Positions 21,727 through 31,925 of a DNA stretch of 32,121 bases are shown here, piece by piece. Source of the DNA: JBARRS01 sp049644345 (GTDB taxonomy: Bacteria; Actinomycetota; Thermoleophilia; Gaiellales; Gaiellaceae). Within the stretch, counting starts at the first letter, position 1, and each line of letters opens with the position of its first letter. The stretch is from assembly GCA_049644345.1 (NCBI GenBank), contig JBARRS010000135.1, positions 1 through 32,121 of the forward strand, in the 5' to 3' direction. A program made the position numbers and the translations under genes. The notes under the pieces were generated by a model, which saw nothing but the letters and a program-made list of their open reading frames with translations, had not been told where the DNA came from and ran no database searches.

Positions 21727-22770
21727 TCAGTTGTCCCCGTAGAAATCCTCCACGAACCTCGAGAGCTCCTGCGCCGCGCCTCGGACCGAGCGGATCGCCT
21801 TCTCGTAATCCATGCGCACCGGCCCTAGCAGACTGACCGCACCGAGCGTGCGATGCGCGACTCCGTACGCGGCGCCGACGAGAGAGAGCTTCGTTAGGCC
21901 AGGGTGGTCGAGCTCGACGCCGACTCGCACGAACGGCCGCTGGGGGTCGAGGGCCTGGTCGAGGATCTCGACCAGCGCCGCCCGCCGCTCGAGCGTCTCC
22001 ATGAGCTGTTGGTAGCTCTCGAGCTCGTCGGCGCGGACGGCATCGAGGAGAGCCGCCGCACCGCCCACGAACAGGCTCTGCTGCTCGCGTTCGAGTGGCT
22101 CCGTGAAGGCAGGGCGAACCGATGCCAGAAACTCGCGCTCACGCTCGCCCAGGCTTGGTTCCTCGAAGCGCTGGCGAAGCAGGCGCGGGCTCAACTGGTG
22201 CCCGACCAGCGTCTCGTTCAGATACTGCTTCGCCCAGGCCGCAAGGCCCGCGTCGACGGGCTCGTCGAAGGTGTAGATGCCCTTCGTGACCGAACCCGTG
22301 GTCGTGATCACGACCACCATCACGACCTGGGGCTGCAGCAGAAGCACCTCGACGTGACGGAGCGAAGCGGTTCGGAGCGGCGGCGCCGAGACGAGAGCGA
22401 GCAACCGCGTCACTTCCGAGAGCATCTCGGTGGTCGCCTGCAGCGCCGCGTCCACCTCCCGCTCGGCCGCGGCGAGCTCGAGCGGAAACGGTGCCGGCTT
22501 GGGCTCGAGCCCGGCGAGCAGCTCGGCGACGTAGATGCGGACGCCGGCCTCCGTAGGCACTCGCCCGGCAGACGTGTGCGGATGGGTGAGGAGCCCGAGC
22601 GACTCCATCCCTGCGAGCTCGGAGCGCACCGTCGAGGATGAAGCACGGACTCCGCCGCGATCGACGAGCGTCTTCGAGCCGACCGGTTCACCGGTCGCGA
22701 TGTACTGCTCGACGACGCGCCGCAGGACCTCCCGCTGGCGCTCGCTCAACTCCAGGTGCGTCGGTTTCAT
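21727..22770 (-). CDS. hrcA: Heat-inducible transcription repressor HrcA
   Basis: Repressor of class I heat-shock genes that binds the CIRCE operator. It has 347 residues: a winged-helix domain (about 1-75) with LSERQREVLRRVVEQYIATGEPVGSKTL and SSTVRSELAGMESLGLL, then HTSAGRVPTEAGVRIYV, and a GAF-like core with VITTTGSVTKGIYTF, ending LGPVRMDYEKAIRSVRGAAQELSRF. The start is ATG 22770. GGAG touches the ATG, which is too close for a normal ribosome site. A TAAAAT hexamer (22789-22784) lies 13 nt upstream, inside the hemW stop region, so transcription may start just before the gene. I see no CIRCE (TTAGCACTC and its inverse) upstream. Confidence 0.96.
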   Translation of the reverse strand: MKPTHLELSERQREVLRRVVEQYIATGEPVGSKTLVDRGGVRASSSTVRSELAGMESLGLLTHPHTSAGRVPTEAGVRIYVAELLAGLEPKPAPFPLELAAAEREVDAALQATTEMLSEVTRLLALVSAPPLRTASLRHVEVLLLQPQVVMVVVITTTGSVTKGIYTFDEPVDAGLAAWAKQYLNETLVGHQLSPRLLRQRFEEPSLGEREREFLASVRPAFTEPLEREQQSLFVGGAAALLDAVRADELESYQQLMETLERRAALVEILDQALDPQRPFVRVGVELDHPGLTKLSLVGAAYGVAHRTLGAVSLLGPVRMDYEKAIRSVRGAAQELSRFVEDFYGDN

Positions 22771-22783
22771 CTCCGTTGCAGGA

Positions 22784-22789
22784 ATTTTA
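22784..22789 (-). promoter_or_regulatory. Candidate -10 box for hrcA-dnaJ
   Basis: TAAAAT on the minus strand, one of the most AT-rich hexamers in this region, 13 nt ahead of the hrcA ATG. It would start a transcript with a leader of only about 5-8 nt. No matching -35 element is clear at 16-18 nt. Confidence 0.35.
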
Positions 22790-23916
22790 GGCGAGCAACT
22801 CGGCAGTCACGGCGCCGCCCAAGAAGCGGCCTCGCGGCGTCAGCGAGATCGAGTCGGCGCCGCCATTCGCTCGCCCGCGCCGGACCAGGCCGAGCTGCTC
22901 GACGCGCGCGAGCGCGCCGTGGTCGAGGGCAGTGGCAAGCTCCGCGGTCGGCAGCGGCTCGTCGAGCCTCAGACCTAGCAGCAGGCGTTCGCGCAGCCGG
23001 ACCTGCTCGTCCAGCAGCTCGAGCTCGCGCGGAGGCGGGTCTCCGGCCGCAACTGCGCGCAGATACGGTGCCAGCCGCGGTGCGTTGCGACGCCGGACGC
23101 CGGCAACAGTCGACACGGCGCCGATGCCCAGGGCGAGGTAGTCACGGCCACGCCAGTAGGCGAGGTTGTGGCGCGCACGCAAGTCGCGTCCGTCCGCTCT
23201 CGAAGCGGGCAAGCAGAAGTTCGCCGTTTCGTACCACCGGTAACCGGCGCCCGTCAGCCGCTCGACCACTCGCTCGAAGTAGCCCTCCATGGCATCGGCT
23301 TGCCGGGCGAGCCCCTGGCCATGCGCGTGGCTGAACCGCGTGCCGGTTTTGGCCTCGAGCTCGTAGCAGGAGAGGTGCTCGGGCGCAAGCGCCAGCGCTT
23401 CGTCGATGTCGGCGTCGAGGTCGGCGGTGCCCTGGCCCGGAATTCCGTAGATGAGGTCGAGCGAGATGTTGTCGAATCCGACATCACGCAGAACGTAGTA
23501 GGCGCGTCGGATGTCGTCCGGCCCGGCAACGCGCTCGAGCACGTCCAGAAGAGCCCTGTTGAAGGTCTGCGCTCCGATCGACACGCGGTTGACCCCGTTT
23601 CGTGACAGAAGGCGTGCAAGCGCCGGGGTCACCGTCTCGGGGTTCGCCTCGACCGTCACCTCAGCCGCGGGCGGCAGCGCCCGCAAGAGCCGTTCCAGCT
23701 CGCGAGGCTCGGTGAACGTCGGCGTGCCGCCGCCGAGGAAGACACTCTCGAGCTGCGGCGCCAGCACCTCGCGCTCGAGCTCGAGCTCCGCGAGCAGCGC
23801 GTCGACATACGCAGCGTGCTGGCCCTGCCGCCCGACCACGGTGACGAAGTCGCAGTAGCCGCACCGTTGAGCGCAGAACGGCAGGTGGACGTAGAGATGC
23901 CCGACCGATCCGGCGT

Positions 23917-23920
<4 letters not shown>
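22787..23920 (-). CDS. hemW: Heme chaperone HemW (radical SAM)
   Basis: A radical SAM-family protein that binds heme and hands it to target proteins; formerly called oxygen-independent coproporphyrinogen oxidase-like. It has 377 residues from the ATG at 23920. HLPFCAQRCGYCDF carries the CxxxCxxC cluster motif followed by Asp-Phe, as in HemW. GGGTPTF, TVEANPETV, NRVSIGAQTFN and DLIYGIPGQ are the family blocks, with a HemN C-terminal domain at the end. It lacks the extra N-terminal part of true HemN, which agrees with HemW. The start overlaps the lepA stop as ATGA. The frame is accidentally open for thousands of bases upstream, but that is only a shadow of lepA and murJ. lepA-hemW-hrcA is a common gene order. 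Confidence 0.94.
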
Positions 23921-25704
<1,784 letters not shown>

Positions 25705-25710
25705 GGGCGA

Positions 25711-27312
25711 TCAGCGCCGGTTGCGGCGCCCTCGCAAGGCTAGCAACGCCTCGAGCTCGCGAACTCCCAGCAAACGGCACGAAACGAGGTAAACGAGGAT
25801 GCCCGCAGCGAGCGCCAGCCCGACGGAGACGATCTGTTGGCCGATCGCACGCCCGAGCGCGCTGTCGAGGCCGAGCCAAACGGCGAACGAGACGCCGGCG
25901 AGAGCGGCCGAGGCCACCGTGATGCGGGCGAGGGCGCGGGCCGTCTCTCCCGTCTCGATCCGGCCCAAGCGCCGGCGAAGGAGCAGGAGCAGCGCCCCAG
26001 TGCCGGCGATGTTCACGACCGAGGTCGAGAGCGGGAGTCCCCACGTCCCGAAGCGGTAGAAGGCGGCGTCGAGCGCCGCGTTCAGGCCGAGGTTGGCGAG
26101 CGCGACGAGCGTCGGGATCCAGTTCGACTGGAGGCTGAAGAAGGCGCGGTTCAGCATCAGCATCGTCCCGTTGAACGTGAGCCCTGCCGAGAACGCGGCG
26201 AGCGCAGCGGCGACGACCGGTGTCTGGTTCGGCTCGAAATGCCCGCGCTGGTACAGCAGCCGGACGATCGGCTCCGCGAGCACCGCCGCGAAGACGCTCG
26301 CCGGCACGAGCAGGAACGCGATCTGGCGAAGGCCTAGGCCGACCGTGTGGCGAAAGCCGTCCATGTCTCCGCGGGCGGCGAGGCGTGAGAGCGAGGGGAA
26401 CAACACCGTCGCGACCGCGACCGAGAACATCCCCTGCGGCAGCATGTAGATCCGGAACGCCTTGTCGATCGCGGTCGGCGCCAGCCTCGGGTCGATCAGC
26501 CGGGAGGCGAAGAGCGAGTCGACGACCGCGTTGAAGTTGATCAGCCCGAGACCGAGCGTGACCGGGATCATCAGCGCCAGCACACGCCGGACGGCAGGGT
26601 CGCGCCAGTCGATCACGAGCCGCAGCTGCCCGTCCAGGCCCCGCAGCCACGGAAGCGGCAGCAGCACCTGGATCACCGTCCCGACGAGGATCGACGCCGC
26701 GTACACGTAGAGCTTCGCGCTCATCCCGTGCGCGTGCGGGACCCCGATCACGAGGCCGACGATGATCGCGAGGTTCCAGAAGACCGGCGTCAGCGCCGGG
26801 ACGGCGAAGTGCTCGTAGCTGTTCAGGATCCCGACGACGATCCCGGAGATGCCGAGCAGCGCCACGATCGGGAAAAGCACGCGCGAGAGGCCGATGGCAA
26901 GCCCGCGGTCGCCGCCGGGGTTCCCGAACGGAATCAGGACCCACGGCGCGAGCACGATGAAGAGGGCTGTGATCGCGCCGAGCCCGAGCAGCATCAGCCA
27001 GAAGAGGCTCGAAGCGACACGCCAGGCGCGCTTCCGATCGCCCTTCTCGAGGAGCTCGCTGAAGACGGGGACGAACGCCGACGAGAGCGCGGCGTCCGCG
27101 ACCAGTGCTCGGACGAGGTTCGGGATCTGGAAGGCGACGGTGAACGCGTTGATCCGGCCGGCCGCTCCGAAGTAGTAGGCGGCCACGATCTCGCGGAGCA
27201 GACCGAGAATCCGGGAGACGCCCGTCGCGAGCGAGAAGATCGCCGTCGCCCACGCGAGCCGACGCCGACGTGCGGCCGCGCCCGAGTGGGGCTCTGTCAC
27301 CTCCGCGCTCAC
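25711..27312 (-). CDS. murJ: Lipid II flippase MurJ (MviN)
   Basis: A polytopic inner-membrane protein that flips lipid II to the outside for peptidoglycan synthesis. It has 533 residues with about 14 hydrophobic segments. Family marks are SLATGVSRILGLLREIVAAYYFGA near 27-50, AFQIPNLVRALVADAALSSAFVPVFSE (85-111), PQGMFSVAVATVLFPSLSR and RAFFSLQSNWIPTLVALANLGLN. Arginines in the first segments match the charged cavity residues of MurJ. The start is GTG 27312; no Shine-Dalgarno precedes it. An upstream TTATCC about 7 nt away is a weak -10 candidate. It is divergent from rpsT and leads the murJ-lepA-hemW series. Confidence 0.95.
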   Translation of the reverse strand: MSAEVTEPHSGAAARRRRLAWATAIFSLATGVSRILGLLREIVAAYYFGAAGRINAFTVAFQIPNLVRALVADAALSSAFVPVFSELLEKGDRKRAWRVASSLFWLMLLGLGAITALFIVLAPWVLIPFGNPGGDRGLAIGLSRVLFPIVALLGISGIVVGILNSYEHFAVPALTPVFWNLAIIVGLVIGVPHAHGMSAKLYVYAASILVGTVIQVLLPLPWLRGLDGQLRLVIDWRDPAVRRVLALMIPVTLGLGLINFNAVVDSLFASRLIDPRLAPTAIDKAFRIYMLPQGMFSVAVATVLFPSLSRLAARGDMDGFRHTVGLGLRQIAFLLVPASVFAAVLAEPIVRLLYQRGHFEPNQTPVVAAALAAFSAGLTFNGTMLMLNRAFFSLQSNWIPTLVALANLGLNAALDAAFYRFGTWGLPLSTSVVNIAGTGALLLLLRRRLGRIETGETARALARITVASAALAGVSFAVWLGLDSALGRAIGQQIVSVGLALAAGILVYLVSCRLLGVRELEALLALRGRRNRR

Positions 27313-27366
27313 TCGAGGGAGGATAAGAAGACCGGCCGCTTGCGCGGCCCCGAATTGGCCGTCTGC

Positions 27367-27372
27367 TACGAT
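27367..27372 (+). promoter_or_regulatory. Candidate -10 box for rpsT
   Basis: TACGAT on the plus strand, about 8 nt before the rpsT leader hairpin. If used, the transcript would begin at about 27379, right at the hairpin. A -35 element is not obvious (TTGCGC at about 27340 is 21 nt away). Confidence 0.35.
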
Positions 27373-27379
27373 CGCGGCC

Positions 27380-27399
27380 GCCCGCGTTGCGGGCTTTTT
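27380..27399 (+). terminator. Terminator-like hairpin with T5 in the rpsT leader
   Basis: GCCCGC (27380-27385), loop GTT, GCGGGC (27389-27394), then TTTTT (27395-27399). This is the form of an intrinsic terminator on the plus strand, yet it ends only 5 nt before the rpsT ATG (27405). It cannot serve murJ, which runs the other way. It is probably an attenuator or a structure that controls ribosome access to rpsT. Confidence 0.65.
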
Positions 27400-27404
27400 C
27401 GCGA

Positions 27405-27668
27405 ATGCCGAACATCAAGCAACAGAAGAAGCGTGTCCGGACCGCTGCTCAGGAGCGGTTCGAGAATCTCCGCTACCGCTCGACCGTGAAGACGCTGACG
27501 AAGCGGCTCGAGCGCGCGATCGAGGACGGCGACAAGCAGCGAATCGCGGACGAGCACCGCACGCTCGTCCGCTGGATCGACAAGGCCGTCGCGCACGGCG
27601 CTCTGCACCAAAACACCGCCGCGCGCAAGAAGTCGCAGGCCGACCGGCTGACCGCCGACCGCAGCTAG
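27405..27668 (+). CDS. rpsT: 30S ribosomal protein S20
   Basis: Primary 16S-binding protein of the small subunit. It has 87 residues, lysine/arginine-rich and helical: MPNIKQQKKRVRTAAQERF at the start and KAVAHGALHQNTAARKKSQ at the end, the clear S20 signature. The start ATG 27405 has no Shine-Dalgarno; the hairpin and T run of the leader occupy that position, with only CGCGA between. A TTG six codons upstream (27387) is inside the hairpin and is not favoured. S20 is autoregulated in E. coli through its leader and a weak start codon, so the structured leader here may serve the same purpose by another design. It is divergent from murJ and convergent with holA. Confidence 0.97.
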   Translation: MPNIKQQKKRVRTAAQERFENLRYRSTVKTLTKRLERAIEDGDKQRIADEHRTLVRWIDKAVAHGALHQNTAARKKSQADRLTADRS

Positions 27669-28645
27669 GCGGCGCGCGGGCTCGTCAGCTCGACGAGCGC
27701 GCGGTCGAACTCGAGCTCTGAGGGCAGCCGGCTGCCGCCCTTGAAGGCGAGGTCGAGCTGGGCGAGCCGGACGATCGCATCGCGCAGCTCGTCGGCCGTG
27801 AAGTTGGCGGCCTGCTCGAAGAGCTTCTCCACGTAGTAACGATTCTTCTTTATGCGCTCCGCCGCCTCCTTGGGCGAGACCCCTTCTGCGGCGAAAGCCT
27901 GACAGTCCGCCACTCGTCGCACATGGCTCAGCAGCAGCCCGACGAGCCGTGGAAGGGCGTCCCGCGCCGGCTCACCGGTGCGCTCGACGAGCTGCACGCC
28001 GGCAGCGAGCACGGCACCGACGTCGCGCCGGCCCCAGGCATCCGTGAGAGCGAAGGGAGGCGTCTCCGCCCGCGGCGCCACGAGGAGCGCCACCGCGTGC
28101 TCGGTGATCGGCTCCCCGGATGCCCAGGCGGTGAGCTTGTCGACCTCGGCTGCGAGCTCGTCGAGGTTCTCGCCGACGAGGCCGACGAGCGCGCGACAGG
28201 CGGACGGATCCGCCTGCGCCTCCTGCGACGCGAACTGCACCGCGACCCAGCCGGCCAGATCGACCTTGCGTCCGCGCTTCGGCAGTTCGAACACGAGCAC
28301 CTCGCCGGCGCGCGCAACGGCTTTCGTGAGTGGAGCATCGGCACGAACGTCCGCTCCGACGAGCGCCAGCACCGTCGCGGGCGCCGGATCGTCGAGGTAG
28401 GCAGTGACCGCATCGACGTCGCCAACCTTCCAGCCCTCCACATCCTCGACGACGACAAGGCGCCGCTCGACCGCGAAGAGGCCGAGCGCGTTGGACGCGG
28501 CTACGACGTCCGCGCCGCTCGTCTCCAGCGCGGAGAGGCGCTCGGTGGCCTCCTCGCCGACGCGCTCGCGCAGGCGCCGCAGCGCTCGCACCACCTTCGG
28601 CCGGTCGCTTCCGGTCAGGAGATATGCGGGCTTGAGCTCCGCCAC
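27665..28645 (-). CDS. holA: DNA polymerase III, delta subunit
   Basis: Clamp-loader subunit that opens the beta clamp. It has 326 residues from the GTG at 28645: the start AELKPAYLLTGSDRPKVVRALRRLRERV, with the short Leu-Thr-Gly-Ser-Asp turn typical of HolA, LVVVEDVEGWK, an AAA+-like fold without a Walker A motif, and the C-terminal collar domain with KNRYYVEKLFEQAANFTADELRDAIVRLAQLDLAFKGG, the best-conserved part of the family. The start is uncertain: TTG at 28654 is also in frame. Either overlaps the comEC 3' end by 31-40 nt. The frame remains open far upstream inside comEC, but there it is arginine-rich shadow sequence. comEC-holA adjacency is common in bacteria. The 3' end overlaps rpsT by 4 nt. 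Confidence 0.9.
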   Translation of the reverse strand: MAELKPAYLLTGSDRPKVVRALRRLRERVGEEATERLSALETSGADVVAASNALGLFAVERRLVVVEDVEGWKVGDVDAVTAYLDDPAPATVLALVGADVRADAPLTKAVARAGEVLVFELPKRGRKVDLAGWVAVQFASQEAQADPSACRALVGLVGENLDELAAEVDKLTAWASGEPITEHAVALLVAPRAETPPFALTDAWGRRDVGAVLAAGVQLVERTGEPARDALPRLVGLLLSHVRRVADCQAFAAEGVSPKEAAERIKKNRYYVEKLFEQAANFTADELRDAIVRLAQLDLAFKGGSRLPSELEFDRALVELTSPRAA

Positions 28646-30078
28646 CGGCGCCAAGCATAGGCGGAGATGGTTACGGCACCGCTCACGACGGCCGCCGCGG
28701 CCTGCGGGGAGCGCGCCTGGGCGAACGGCAGACTGCCCACGACCCTGGCGCAAGTCGCGAGGTAGGCGGCGCAGAGCCCGTCGAGCTGCGCGAGCGCGGC
28801 CGCTGCCGACGGCGCGAGCGGCTGGACCACAGCCGACGCCAGCGCGAGCCCGAGCACTGGGCCGACCGCAGGCGCCGCGAGGGCGTTGGCGGGAATCGTC
28901 AGCAGCGGGATCGCACCGAACTGGAGCCAAAGGATCGGAGCGGTCGCCGCTCCGCAGGCGGCCGAAACCGCAACGACTGCGGCGAGCGAGCGCGGCAGCG
29001 GATACCCGGCGAGCACCGCCTGCAGCCGCGGCACGAGCATGAAGATCGCCGCGACGGCGACGAACGACAGCTGGAAGCCTGCATCGAGCAGGACATATGG
29101 GTTCCACGCGAGCAGCGCGAGCGCCCCGAGCATCAGGCAGTACCACCGGTCGGCGGCCCGAGCCGTCAGCCAGGCGAGAGACGTCAACGCCCCCGCGATC
29201 CCAGCGCGCACGACCGACGGCTGTGCACCGACAGCGAGCACGTAGGCGCCGATGCCGGCGAGCGCGCCGAGCTCCCCGGCCCAGCGGGAGACACCCAGAA
29301 GCCAGGCGGCCGCGAGGACGCCGCCGGCGACGAGCGCGACGTTCTGACCGGACACGGCGAGCAGGTGGTAGAGGCCCGAGGCGCGAAATTGCGCCTTCAG
29401 CTCGGGCGACAGCCCCTGATCGTCCCCGAGGACAACGCCCTCGACAACGCCACGCCGTTCTCCGTGTAAGCCGGCGGCGACCCCCGCAGCGAGCCATGAC
29501 CGGACACGGTCGGGAATCCCGATTAGCCCGTGCCGGTGGCCCACGACTCGCCAGCGACTGCCCTGAAGGACGACGTGGATGCCGTGGCGACGAAGCCAGG
29601 TTTTCTCGTCGAAGCCATGCGCGGGACCTCGTGGGATACGCACCTCCGCCACGAGCTCGAGCACGGCGCCCTGCTCCGGAGGAGCCCGTCCGCGCGGCAG
29701 CTGGAGTAGCGCCGCCTCCCGCAGCCGTAATGCGCCAAAGCGCCAAACGTTCACGGGGAGCCGGATCGTGAAGCGGCCGAGACGTGGCGGTCCGGTGACG
29801 ACGACGAGCGACCGCTCAGCACGGTCGACGTCGTGTAGGAGCACACTTCGGTCGAGTACAGCGAGGCGCGCACTTCCCCACCACCAGCCGAGCAGGCCGA
29901 GTGCAAGCGCAGCAAGGGCAAGTCGAGAGACACCGATTGCCGCCGCGCCAAATGTTGCCGCTGCCCAAAGCGCCACGAGTAACAGAGAGAGCCGAAAGAG
30001 GTTGGCGGCGGCGACTCCTGCGCAGAGGCTGCCGAGAAGGAGATGAGGTGCCGATCGAAGCGCCGACGGCGGGTTCAC
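28615..30078 (-). CDS. comEC: ComEC-type DNA uptake channel, without C-terminal hydrolase domain
   Basis: Membrane channel thought to carry single-stranded DNA across the membrane during natural transformation. It has 487 residues: two or three N-terminal helices, an external OB-like DUF4131 segment (about 85-185), then the Competence domain. That contains the motif GLYHLLAVSGQNVALV (usually SGLH, here SGQN), AQPSVVRAGIAGAL, NPYVLLDAGFQLSFVAV and QFGAIPLLTIPANALAAPAVGP. Full ComEC proteins are about 700-800 residues with a metallo-beta-lactamase-like domain at the end. Here the protein stops after the membrane part, and no such domain is encoded next to it. The start GTG 30078 overlaps the comEA stop as GTGA. 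Confidence 0.92.
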   Translation of the reverse strand: MNPPSALRSAPHLLLGSLCAGVAAANLFRLSLLLVALWAAATFGAAAIGVSRLALAALALGLLGWWWGSARLAVLDRSVLLHDVDRAERSLVVVTGPPRLGRFTIRLPVNVWRFGALRLREAALLQLPRGRAPPEQGAVLELVAEVRIPRGPAHGFDEKTWLRRHGIHVVLQGSRWRVVGHRHGLIGIPDRVRSWLAAGVAAGLHGERRGVVEGVVLGDDQGLSPELKAQFRASGLYHLLAVSGQNVALVAGGVLAAAWLLGVSRWAGELGALAGIGAYVLAVGAQPSVVRAGIAGALTSLAWLTARAADRWYCLMLGALALLAWNPYVLLDAGFQLSFVAVAAIFMLVPRLQAVLAGYPLPRSLAAVVAVSAACGAATAPILWLQFGAIPLLTIPANALAAPAVGPVLGLALASAVVQPLAPSAAAALAQLDGLCAAYLATCARVVGSLPFAQARSPQAAAAVVSGAVTISAYAWRRWRSSSPHIS

Positions 30079-30674
30079 GGAGCCACCAGGTCGCGGAGCT
30101 GGTCGAGTCGTGCCGGGCCGATTCCCGGCACCGCGTCGAGCTCGTCCACAGATGAGAACGCTCCGTGCTTCTGCCGATAATCGAGGATCTTTTGCGCCGT
30201 CACGGGCCCGATCCCGGGCAGCGAGTCGAGCTGCTCGAGGGTCGCGGTGTTCAGGTGAACGGGGCCGCTCGACGCACTGGGCGCACCGGTGCCACCGGCT
30301 CCACCCGCCCCGGTCGCAGCCGCGCCCAGCCCTCGGCGCGGCACGACCACCTGCTCCCCGTCCGCGAGCGGCGCCGCGAGGTTGATCAGCGCAAGATCGG
30401 CCTTGCGCGGGCCGCCCGCCCGGGCGACTGCGTCGGCGATCCGGTCTCCTTGCCGCATCCGATAGAGGCCTGGGTGACGGACCGCGCCGACAACGTCGAC
30501 GACGACCTCCGCAGCCGAGACAGATGCGCCGGGCACAGGCAGGGGCTGCGACGGGGGAACCGCGGTCGACGCCCCGCCTGCATGCAGCAGCAAACGGCCG
30601 CCGAGGAGTAGCAGCACGATCGCAGCCGCAGCCACGACGACGGCATGCCGCCGCGAGAGCGGAAGATTCGGCAT
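30075..30674 (-). CDS. comEA: ComEA-type DNA receptor (SLBB and helix-hairpin-helix)
   Basis: A 199-residue single-pass membrane protein that binds double-stranded DNA outside the cell. It has a basic N-terminus (8-9), a membrane helix (about 10-32), a Pro-rich linker, an SLBB domain (about 55-112: VVDVVGAVRHPGLYRMRQGDRIADAVARAGG ... LINLAAPLADGEQVVVP), a Gly/Ala-rich hinge (115-137) and a C-terminal HhH pair (140-199) with LNTATLEQLDSLPGIGPVTAQKIL and DELDAVPGIGPARLDQL. All ComEA parts are present. The start is ATG 30674, without an evident Shine-Dalgarno. It is coupled to comEC; 60 nt separate it from the upstream propeller gene. Confidence 0.95.
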   Translation of the reverse strand: MPNLPLSRRHAVVVAAAAIVLLLLGGRLLLHAGGASTAVPPSQPLPVPGASVSAAEVVVDVVGAVRHPGLYRMRQGDRIADAVARAGGPRKADLALINLAAPLADGEQVVVPRRGLGAAATGAGGAGGTGAPSASSGPVHLNTATLEQLDSLPGIGPVTAQKILDYRQKHGAFSSVDELDAVPGIGPARLDQLRDLVAP

Positions 30675-30698
30675 GTCGTCGATGGTGGCAACAACGAC

Positions 30699-30714
30699 GT
30701 CACGCGTGGGTGAC
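30699..30714 (-). terminator. Small hairpin between the propeller gene and comEA
   Basis: GTCAC-GCGTGG-GTGAC, a 5-bp stem; on the minus strand it is followed by GTCGTTGTTG. It is a weak terminator candidate about 20 nt after the stop codon of the upstream gene. Confidence 0.3.
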
Positions 30715-30734
30715 CCGTTCGTGCCGAATCCGTG

Positions 30735-31925
30735 TCAGCGCCAGATGATCGAGAGCCGCCCGGCCCTCTTGGGAAGCCGGAGCAGGACCACGCCCGGACG
30801 GAATCTGTAGACCCCGTCGACCGACGGAGGCGCAGCCCGGACGATCATTGTCCCTTGCCCCGGCGGCAGCGTCGCCACGGCGACAGGCCAACCCCAAGGA
30901 GGGGCCGATAGCCCGACGAGCGGGGCGTCTGAACTTGCCTCACCTTCGGTTCGAAGCGGCCCGGACGAACTCGATTGGTACCGCCGCAGGAAGCTGAGCC
31001 CGATGCCGCGAGGAGTCTCGGTGGTGACCAAAGCCTCGCCCTCGGAAAGCCAGGCGACCCCCGTCAAGCCGAGCGCGCCGCCGGCGCAACTGATGTGCTT
31101 CCGGCCGGGATTCCAGACACCGACGCCCGTGCTCCCGTTGAACGCGAGCCGCCCGTCCCGGGGAGCGAACGCCAAACCGAGCACGCGCCCCCCTGCGCAA
31201 CTCGTCGAGGCCCGGACGATCCTTCGCGATCGATGACCGAGGTCGTAGACGATCACGCGCCCACCGGCGCCGACGTAGGCGACCGCGAGCAAGTCCGAGC
31301 GCCACGACGGCTTGACAGGCGCCACTCGCGCGTCGACGAGGTGGTCGTGGTCGCCGTCGCCCTCGATCAGGCGCAGCTCATACCGTCCTCGGCGCGCGAC
31401 CACGTATGCGATCTGAAGGCCGTCGGGCCTCCACGCGGCTGCCACCACACGGCCGCCTGTTTCGTGAGCCCAGGCGTGACGCTGACGGGGCGCCAGCACG
31501 ACGAGCGAGGTGCCGATGCCGACCACGGCATACAGGGCGTGCGGCGACAGCTCGGCCGCTGAGACGGGCAGACCTTCGATCCGCAGCCCCCGGCGCGTAG
31601 CAAGCCAGAGCCGGCCGTCCGCGACGACGGCGAAGCCGTGGGTGCCCCGAGGCAGCACCAACCGCGACGTTGCCGTCTCGGCGGTCTGCGCCGGCTTCGA
31701 CCCGAGCTGAACGTGCAGCTTTCCGGTCGCGGCGAGTGCCCCGGCGGTGACGCCGACGACCGCGGCAACCGCGAACGCGACCGCGACCACCCAGCCGCCC
31801 CGGCCCCGCCGCCGCGGCGGCAGCGTCGCAAGCACAGCCCTCCGCGCACGCGCCGAGACCTCTCGCGCCGGGCTCGGCAGCTCCTGAAACGCGTCCCTCA
31901 GCCGTTGTTCAAGATCGCTCGACAT
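30735..31925 (-). CDS. Single-pass membrane protein with external beta-propeller-like domain, candidate anti-sigma factor
   Basis: A 396-residue protein. Residues 1-43 are cytoplasmic and start MSSDLEQRLRDAFQELPSPA, 44-66 form one membrane helix (VVAVAFAVAAVVGVTAGALAA), and the rest lies outside. The outer part has repeats of the TolB/PD40 kind: AAWRPDGLQIAYVVARRGRYELRLI, PSWRSDLLAVAYVGAGGRVIVYDL, LAFAPRDGRLAFNGSTGVGVWN and VAWLSEGEALVTTET. The start ATG 31925 has GAGGTGA 5 nt upstream and overlaps the sigma-factor gene by 17 nt. Gene pairing and topology are those of an anti-sigma factor, although no zinc-finger (HxxxCxxC) motif is present. The external propeller would be the sensor. This role is inferred. 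Confidence 0.7.
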   Translation of the reverse strand: MSSDLEQRLRDAFQELPSPAREVSARARRAVLATLPPRRRGRGGWVVAVAFAVAAVVGVTAGALAATGKLHVQLGSKPAQTAETATSRLVLPRGTHGFAVVADGRLWLATRRGLRIEGLPVSAAELSPHALYAVVGIGTSLVVLAPRQRHAWAHETGGRVVAAAWRPDGLQIAYVVARRGRYELRLIEGDGDHDHLVDARVAPVKPSWRSDLLAVAYVGAGGRVIVYDLGHRSRRIVRASTSCAGGRVLGLAFAPRDGRLAFNGSTGVGVWNPGRKHISCAGGALGLTGVAWLSEGEALVTTETPRGIGLSFLRRYQSSSSGPLRTEGEASSDAPLVGLSAPPWGWPVAVATLPPGQGTMIVRAAPPSVDGVYRFRPGVVLLRLPKRAGRLSIIWR

